Shown piece by piece: positions 60,101 to 64,000 of a DNA stretch of 64,000 bases (position 1 is its first letter; each line of letters starts with the position of its first letter). A model generated the notes under the pieces. It saw only the letters and a program-made list of their open reading frames with translations. It was not told the DNA's origin and searched no databases. Source of the stretch: an uncultured Prevotellaceae bacterium (GTDB taxonomy: Bacteria; Bacteroidota; Bacteroidia; Bacteroidales; Bacteroidaceae); assembly GCA_946534585.1 (NCBI GenBank), contig CAMNCV010000146.1:1-64000 (forward strand), written 5' to 3'. The position numbers and the translations under genes are program-made.

Positions 60101-63100
60101 CTCCAACCTCACCGAGTCTGTCAGCGTTGGCAGTTGGCGTAGCCATACCTACACCGCCGCCGAATACGTTGCGGCAGCCAGAGGTACCATCCATGGTAAC
60201 GGTAGTGTTACCAACGACTTTACCAGCCCAAGAACCACCATATATATTAGCCATCACGTGACCATGCACACCACCAGACCAAGCGTAACGCGAAACGCGG
60301 AAACGACGGTACTGGTTGTTATTGAAACTACTACCATAGATAAGTTTACGCTGTTCCGGGCTCAGAGAATTCCAGCGTGACTTCATTTCCTCCTCAAAGA
60401 GACGGAAGTTCACATAGTCATCCTCGTATGATTTATACTTCTTGTATTCATTGTAAGCCTTCTTCTCCGCTTCATAAGCAGCAGTCTCCTCTGCAGTTGC
60501 ATTTTTACCTGGTGCTTCTGGCTCAATGTAGTTAGAAACATTCATAGACACATGAGTATCTTTACCTATTGTAGTGTACTTACCGTAGCCGCCACCAAGC
60601 ACAGAGAACTGTGGATAAGACTTATTCTTGATGAGCTCATACCACATCATTGCAAATGGAGAAAGCGTAGCTTCATCATAATACTGCAGACCTTCGGTAA
60701 CAAGACCATGGTTCATGGTCACATTAGAGTTACCGGTAACCGTACAGAACACATTACCACCACCATATACGTTGTGGTTGACTTTGACATGCATCGTGCT
60801 CCAGTCAAAGAATCCCTCCGTACCACTTATATCATCAGCGGTAAGAAGTCCCTTACCATAACGTGAAGTCTCAATAACGTTGGTATTGTCAAAGTAATAA
60901 ACCTGACCATGAGTGTAGTCATCACACTGCTGGCTCCAGAGCATAGAACCGCCATTGACTGTAATATTAGTGTTACCACCAACGTTAGCAGAAACAGCAC
61001 CAGTGCCCGTAGTTCCACCGTCAGCATCAAGCACACCAAGACCACCGCCATAGATGTCGCGAGCCAACTGGCCACCTTCAATCAGCAAGTGAGTGTTACC
61101 TTCTACGTCAGCCATCTCACCACCACCATATATGTCACCATATATATAAGGTGAAATAGGCTTACCATTCATTGTAGAATCTACAGAGTTGAAGAAAGTA
61201 GAACCATAGACAGGTCCGCGGCTACCACCGGCAAACACATTATGGAATATAGTACCACCGGCAACTACGACAGTAGAGACAGTATCATTCTCTGTAGATT
61301 TATCATGATTAGCATCACCTACCCATGCTACGTCACCGCCGCCATATACAGAACCATATACCTCACAGTCACGGAGTACCTCAACATACGTAGTGCTATC
61401 AACGTCGCCGCGCGCACCACCGCCGAAGATGTCACCGTAAACCAAGCCACCGTTAGCCGTTACGCGAGTGTGACCACCCACATGTCCGAGGTCTGTCTGT
61501 ACTGTATAATCCGCACGGTCTCTCTTACCATAACCACCACCATATACACGGTGTATATAAGTATTACCACCGATGGTCACCTTAGTATCCTCGAGGACTT
61601 TACCCTCCATACCACCGCCGAGTACACCCAGTACAGTATATCCAGCAATACCATAGCCATTGCTATAGATACCGATGGTATGTTCTGCATCGCCTGCAGC
61701 GTTAGCCTTATCAGTACTTACAGGATTGCCGTCCTCATCCAAGAACATAGTAGAACCCTTAGCAAGTACATCCGTAGTTGTAGCATCCTCAGTCAGTATG
61801 TCCTCCATACCTACGTTGACGATAGTATTGCCAACCGTAGTATGTTCGCCAAAACCACCACCGAACACATAGAAGTGTGGGTTATCATTGTCATAGTATG
61901 ACTGCTCCCATTCTTCAGTCTCAAGCAGTGCCTTCGGTGTCATACCACGTGTAACGGTAACACGAGCCGTAGAGTCAACGGCACAGTAAGCATTACCACC
62001 ACCGTAGATGTTATGAGCATTTCTGCCTCCTATCGGATCAAGCCATATTGACACATTCTTGGTCTTGCCGTCAGAACCAGTAGTTTGTGTTGTCTCGACG
62101 AAACGTGACTTATCTTTCTCCCACGTCTTAATATACGTATTCTCGAAAGCATCGATGTCATTCAGGTCCACACGATCGTTATACTTATTCTGTGAGAAGG
62201 CAGTAACATCGAACATCTTATCCCACATTACAGTGTAACCATTGAGGAACACGTCAGTGAAGCCATGGACACTTGCAAGCTTATTATTTGCAGGGGTTTT
62301 AGAGTCGTAAACGCCGTTACCACCACCATAGATGGCACCACCTACATGTCCTGCAGACATACCTACGTATGTATCGCCATTTACGTCAGCAGCATTACCA
62401 CCACCGTAGATATCGCCATACACGTAAGCATCATCGGTCATAGTATATACCGTAGTGCGACCAGTACCTACAATCTTCGTACCGATCTTAGTCGCACCTT
62501 CTTTCAGTTCACCAAGGTGTTTTTGAACGCCACCATTAGTTATCATACCAAGACGCTCAAGCTCTTCCACATAAGCAGCTAACGAATCAGTACCAAGGGC
62601 ATCCTTAGCCGCATAGTTAACATCGTCTTCTACTCTCCAATAAGAAGATGCTGTATATACATCTTGTGGAGCAAAGATACCAACGGTAGCCTTGTTACCA
62701 CCACCGAATACAGAGCCATAGACAACACCCTTGTTAATATTAACCTCGGTAGTGTACTTAACGCGGGCATTATCACCACCGCCATATACATTACCATATA
62801 CATGAACAAGTGAGTCAGAAGAGTTGATATTTACGGTGGTGTTACCCCAGATGCGAGCCATGTTCAAACAGCCCTCACCCTGTCGATTACCAGCCGCTCC
62901 GTAAGGAGCTATTAACTTATTATTGTCATACAGAGTACCTGTACCTTCACCAGAGCCATAGATATTACCCTTGAAGAGACCACCGTTAATGTTCATCACC
63001 ACATTACCAGTAATCTGGGCGTTACGAGAATAGCTGTCCTGTGTAGTACCGAAAGATAGATATTCGGGATTATTCGGGTCGTCTATGTCATACTTACCCT

Positions 63101-64000
63101 CTGCTTCTCTACCTACCCAAGACCAATCGCCATTGTAACCCAACTGACGATAATAGTAGATGTCGTTACCACGACCGCCACCATATACATCACAGTTGAA
63201 CGTACCACCGTTAATATTGATCTCTACGGCAGTCTTTCCCTCAGCGCCAAGCACTGAACCACCAAGAGGGTTAGGCGCCTGACCCGGGAAGTTAATCAAC
63301 TGATTATTTACATAGCCGTTACCAGCGCCATATATACCTGCGCCCTGCGGTAATTCACGTGGGAAGAACACACCACCATTGATAGTAATGGTAGAAGAAG
63401 TCTCTGCGGGGTCAATCTTTGTGGTGTACTTCTTTGTTCCAACGATAGAGTCGATACAAGTGAAATAAACCTTGTCAGCACCAGTATGCTTCTTATATTC
63501 TTCATAATCACCATAGAGCACGACCTTATCACCGAACTTTGCTATTTCAGTAGAAGTGTAAGAAGACCCTGTCGTTGCATTGGCCCAATATGGCAGACGC
63601 AAGTCATTAGTATGCAGAGAGTCAGTACCAATACCGTTGAAGCCACCGGCACCGCCACCATAGATACCAGGCTGTGCCATATAGTAGTACCCCTTTCCGT
63701 CCTCATACGTATTTTTATTGGGTTTGTCGCCTGCAGTCCTATTCTGGTAAGCCTTCAGACCGTAAAAACCTGACTCTGTATGATGATCATTACGTGAGTC
63801 TTTTACGAGGGTTTTACTATCCCAACAGTTAAGGTCAAACGTACCACCATTGATGGTGATGTTAGACTTACCATAGAAGGTTGACATACATACACCTGTA
63901 TTGCTTGAATTACCCATGTGACGACCAAGAGCACCGCCATAAATCTCACTGACTACGACACGCCTATCAACATCATTCTCGTAAGTGTATTTTGAACTTG
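51174..64000 (-). CDS. Giant repetitive surface protein (YGGG-rich solenoid), partial; 5' end beyond window; T9SS-type C-terminus
   Basis: Continuous minus-strand frame through the window edge (…KYTYENDVDRRVVVSEIYGGALGRHMGNSSNTG…); dozens of V/IYGGGxxxxVxGxTxVxVxGG units; tail TIKVYGAGGQLVRVLDVRPGTSIYSGFASGVYVVEQKKMLLK. Confidence 0.9.
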   Translation of the reverse strand, partial: SSKYTYENDVDRRVVVSEIYGGALGRHMGNSSNTGVCMSTFYGKSNITINGGTFDLNCWDSKTLVKDSRNDHHTESGFYGLKAYQNRTAGDKPNKNTYEDGKGYYYMAQPGIYGGGAGGFNGIGTDSLHTNDLRLPYWANATTGSSYTSTEIAKFGDKVVLYGDYEEYKKHTGADKVYFTCIDSIVGTKKYTTKIDPAETSSTITINGGVFFPRELPQGAGIYGAGNGYVNNQLINFPGQAPNPLGGSVLGAEGKTAVEININGGTFNCDVYGGGRGNDIYYYRQLGYNGDWSWVGREAEGKYDIDDPNNPEYLSFGTTQDSYSRNAQITGNVVMNINGGLFKGNIYGSGEGTGTLYDNNKLIAPYGAAGNRQGEGCLNMARIWGNTTVNINSSDSLVHVYGNVYGGGDNARVKYTTEVNINKGVVYGSVFGGGNKATVGIFAPQDVYTASSYWRVEDDVNYAAKDALGTDSLAAYVEELERLGMITNGGVQKHLGELKEGATKIGTKIVGTGRTTVYTMTDDAYVYGDIYGGGNAADVNGDTYVGMSAGHVGGAIYGGGNGVYDSKTPANNKLASVHGFTDVFLNGYTVMWDKMFDVTAFSQNKYNDRVDLNDIDAFENTYIKTWEKDKSRFVETTQTTGSDGKTKNVSIWLDPIGGRNAHNIYGGGNAYCAVDSTARVTVTRGMTPKALLETEEWEQSYYDNDNPHFYVFGGGFGEHTTVGNTIVNVGMEDILTEDATTTDVLAKGSTMFLDEDGNPVSTDKANAAGDAEHTIGIYSNGYGIAGYTVLGVLGGGMEGKVLEDTKVTIGGNTYIHRVYGGGYGKRDRADYTVQTDLGHVGGHTRVTANGGLVYGDIFGGGARGDVDSTTYVEVLRDCEVYGSVYGGGDVAWVGDANHDKSTENDTVSTVVVAGGTIFHNVFAGGSRGPVYGSTFFNSVDSTMNGKPISPYIYGDIYGGGEMADVEGNTHLLIEGGQLARDIYGGGLGVLDADGGTTGTGAVSANVGGNTNITVNGGSMLWSQQCDDYTHGQVYYFDNTNVIETSRYGKGLLTADDISGTEGFFDWSTMHVKVNHNVYGGGNVFCTVTGNSNVTMNHGLVTEGLQYYDEATLSPFAMMWYELIKNKSYPQFSVLGGGYGKYTTIGKDTHVSMNVSNYIEPEAPGKNATAEETAAYEAEKKAYNEYKKYKSYEDDYVNFRLFEEEMKSRWNSLSPEQRKLIYGSSFNNNQYRRFRVSRYAWSGGVHGHVMANIYGGSWAGKVVGNTTVTMDGTSGCRNVFGGGVGMATPTANADRLGEVGGTSTVIVNGSIISGSVYGGGAGVESAKDERGNPTLDYVDVARVLKSSVVTVEGKVVGDEDGKTYSGDNGLPIDATIVYGTIAGGGDVASVGAYQNDYENIPVAAENAEPVTTVSIYGGHLMSDIYAGGCGRPDSLCVDYTRLGAVYGNTKLVVDDPNIESQQGYVFGNVFGGGMCGTVFGHTDVDIQGCDFGNNIFAGGYGIVDTVYTANGAADTIRTDAAVKGNTRLNISGGDWILSSIWLTTDEEGKDIRAWKPANTYGNQTYSSQYDPYNRKFVINHNAYGGGYNCSTIDGDAYVTMTNGMLDKTVVIGREDAVGDLFQEREWQESYNKIGSAQFSVFGAGYGKETLVKGDTHVDIRIKGERLPSDTMETKNIPYYKRFVTKQSLLDVIGGGYNGKVNGETNVHIGGNTFMRRVFTGGYYAPVKETNLLVTSGDIDEVFGGGLIGDVYENTNIQIGWRENVTFDGTPYSVNHNSKLFINKNVYGGNDVSGTVGYKNEQHQAGQGTYLKMYGGNLYGDVYGGGNGDYLYALGVNGETEVTPNEHYLKTAVFEGYDLVYTVPMRDGMISSNYASDAQKIVNISTFRPSTIESNIELYGLSESDRLNIRGNVFGGGNCATVDGLVTNTGVNSAKVTFDIKDNINVGGVFLGSDGDALFVDSEKNSFLSNFQTINNLNLEDTVMWETDPANRGIKKKYLPVDIEDRPIVYPHLLDLYFLPVEMSIQPTVLWNGSATGNVSNATIGIFCCGGNRGNMNVYPAETGTNKGNVVDIKFPTGLEITKHIIGGCNNANYEWHNSATGNVTKHTGGYLLGERKSKNPMIRLLVENVFKPDTVHVTVDGEEHVEYTGGNVYGGCYKSGTINGDVTVDLRSNMLKGLRKDYFDVISDIGASSCNVYGAGYGTNSYVYGNTKVIVGKNTNCKTATTTVNDGNGAKGVFGDASGSANATYEVFNDLGTSASYIFGGGLQGNVVGNATVEYLNGHTLHSVTGGSYAGYLWGSTQVLVGYPDYYVVKEKKQAVYAVDRKDKRADNLAVKTQDLKGNVEKAIKQEVKLMAGDIIAPTLYESIVKADASKAENFTHVTTAPSSSVGWENVAITIDEAIYGGGYSLASGSSVMANNTIVLKYDDEYNTDDKYTTLTSVGYGGNTTMVVWDKMEYNGDGDNKTTKTPGNDAVDHISISQQRMTPVDLPTGTDLFGYYYEDKNHHYHYIYEENKYFQGLSYPKPPGYTGTYVSAYDFDAEGGMYGDGHLSFSEGFRTGEIKGYGFNGGRSIEGARLMNSFQRMDILRVEDCNVIMLGARDYATNVTNTTPYSLSRIGELQLVSHIDDSGDLKKVSIVNTDDIIEGDKGARNFLGLSNNILYVGCVYTNTDFSDVMHEYNNTKNAGDSTYQQKKQYCIDQFYPLKEKKDIFQLRNDATAKNMIGISSGYAMKIQNVSTSVVGKTIEDGSETNVLNDSVFYGPIVGVAEVNLMSSRLDEGGGYIYADNVHDPHTVNGTDKVDFLVTTGNFVFPHTDGGRYILDDCYVKSYDETLGEHGEAEDAHYWYIEGYNYYYNIHITGYTSDSRKTPMEFDSDNTDLLTILKGAKKGQKVTVHSIRWRSEHIGKNDTSYDECDIDGNYKANGTYPASMTTGIADPAGKYGSATPAWVLNDSTKQIGQRWTDDYYKLRFSAHDDTTLVYKETADTLIGDKHYKSVYGDLQRAVNTTSQQVLDGVLLTDEPVIAMQLVDAVDNTTEAYYKRHLSETCKATVVLTVPALDEERRQIQGYTTVSAFYTDSTSQGLNSKVPKNTPLDLSGNTKYYFFNDNTHEYNTVDLSMLRYHFGSGLSEADYKVITGIRTNEDGLFIVTYKDGDATLTSNPVTNVFLYGPRNYTYTLYLSIDYVQGPEVRGHINIENCALPGEMVKLTTKNVKIAADESMAPIGYYWRVGMRKYDEKSGSWVFADETKWTPATVEKTKPAGYDSYMVNGSTYNGVFKGVIYDEDDNYLLLPVYYFMNGYGVQYGIEFNGLEGQIFPVSMAESDTLLIHNYHRMSTHATNSTLHLHFDEAAARAKAYEEYVADKTAWDKKKKADGYADKSEDDKKTWNQDNPEPTYVAPLRRPRVYLQDEEDMVAFYNCIDSIGRYNEGTHLTEAQIGTKKYTVPTGGNYMYFVMQDSISFNKLYYHAPTQDFEGDLDGRGHTVDLTNTNRITDQNVPALLRNVKGNVMNLGVLGKSIATSVEEDDKAHIFNSFVYGMKNKKAVTIVNNAATAGNNALDNCYDLSVANDYDFNYGRVAYNLNKYYLNERYRRNKGIATAYNDRIEQYFGSEDFQYEWRNDSQTGKVTGVQYLRTGVTDMPAYASSDTRHDKHHYIDKARAAVTCLTQAEADARNAKFNAEYEYEINSATTGSPIHIDKDPYSTKTVKSVTYRPLFNEPYAVDSVGRMEKDTLRNDYLLFGQNLGEKLQLLPKNIASSMNADATNRVWRASGFYGSKKDEGFYYNAMTNMATMVNDPRLTAIDFTCQRDGDITNAEKWQNDEINTLTSIDGEANELQSVYFAPTKDTPVDELNSTSYWKFGVAAPKSDGTHVTQNLLVYTAPNSNSGTKVKEGIEYTAQTSTEDILGHRVVVGTPNHTAALLHLVDKEDFNAPIAFMASRAWYDRDPSMETGYVDEAGQGWESVTLPFSVAKTELSEPIERFYDYPDEVEDAEHKRNTKKEDQSLITFFYGDGDTTEDNPNVINHEYWLRSMTGLKRQDATGKLTATFKRPLNSQEDGGFAAYTPFVVSFPGSKFYEFDMTGRSITFSNSDALVDITDDAVKETKQSGTSGTHTYTHYAAFMNEEGAANTYAIALRTSADDTDIKGDKFTASVPVYPFRTKIVSEAVSGSNGAKAASYADYQAEEPEYIYISSLGVSLEDKGVSEPETEDVIESEGLRIYPSGKRIVVESTYATTIKVYGAGGQLVRVLDVRPGTSIYSGFASGVYVVEQKKMLLK

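Noticed and set aside
61242-61901. 219-aa plus-strand ORF rich in Thr/Ile/Val
   Set aside because: Antisense to the YGGG repeats; repetitive low-complexity pattern mirrors the repeat coding strand.

Overview
This window looks like a Bacteroidales (Prevotella-like) chromosome segment. The signs are promoters of the TTTG-N20-TAnnTTTG type, T9SS components, and T9SS-type C-terminal tails. No tRNA, rRNA or CRISPR array was recognised. Content in order: (i) a cobalamin riboswitch leading into two secreted surface proteins, one of 2078 aa with CUB-like/BNR_assoc_N modules, a beta-helix and a DUF4465 domain; (ii) a DUF3089 hydrolase and two small secreted proteins; (iii) a decayed mobile-element zone with an internally deleted IS982-family element, a deleted AAA-ATPase gene and a truncated GNAT gene, bracketing an ECF sigma / membrane protein / thioredoxin-fold cassette; (iv) a GH78-like rhamnosidase fused to a sialidase-like propeller, an M64 peptidase, a phosphopantetheinyl transferase and NadB; (v) SprA (T9SS translocon), RuvA, a GH43 enzyme, RsgA and Frr; (vi) a BtuF/BtuC-like ABC pair, RNase HII, a BtuG-like propeller lipoprotein and RadA; (vii) a surface-glycan/lipid A block (GT11, LTA-synthase-like, GT4, LicD, GT2, LpxL-like, MsbA-like) interrupted by a DUF4143-type AAA ATPase; (viii) a giant (>4200 aa, truncated by the window edge) repetitive YGGG-rich surface protein. 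The signals I find most interesting are: the riboswitch-linked giant surface protein; two unrelated-sequence 39-bp palindromes with identical 19-1-19 geometry at the promoters of both AAA-ATPase genes; a 22-bp phased repeat family with an ATTAC-N3-GTAAT core; and several uncharacterised small dispersed repeats. All assignments come from reading the sequence and motifs; no searches were run.
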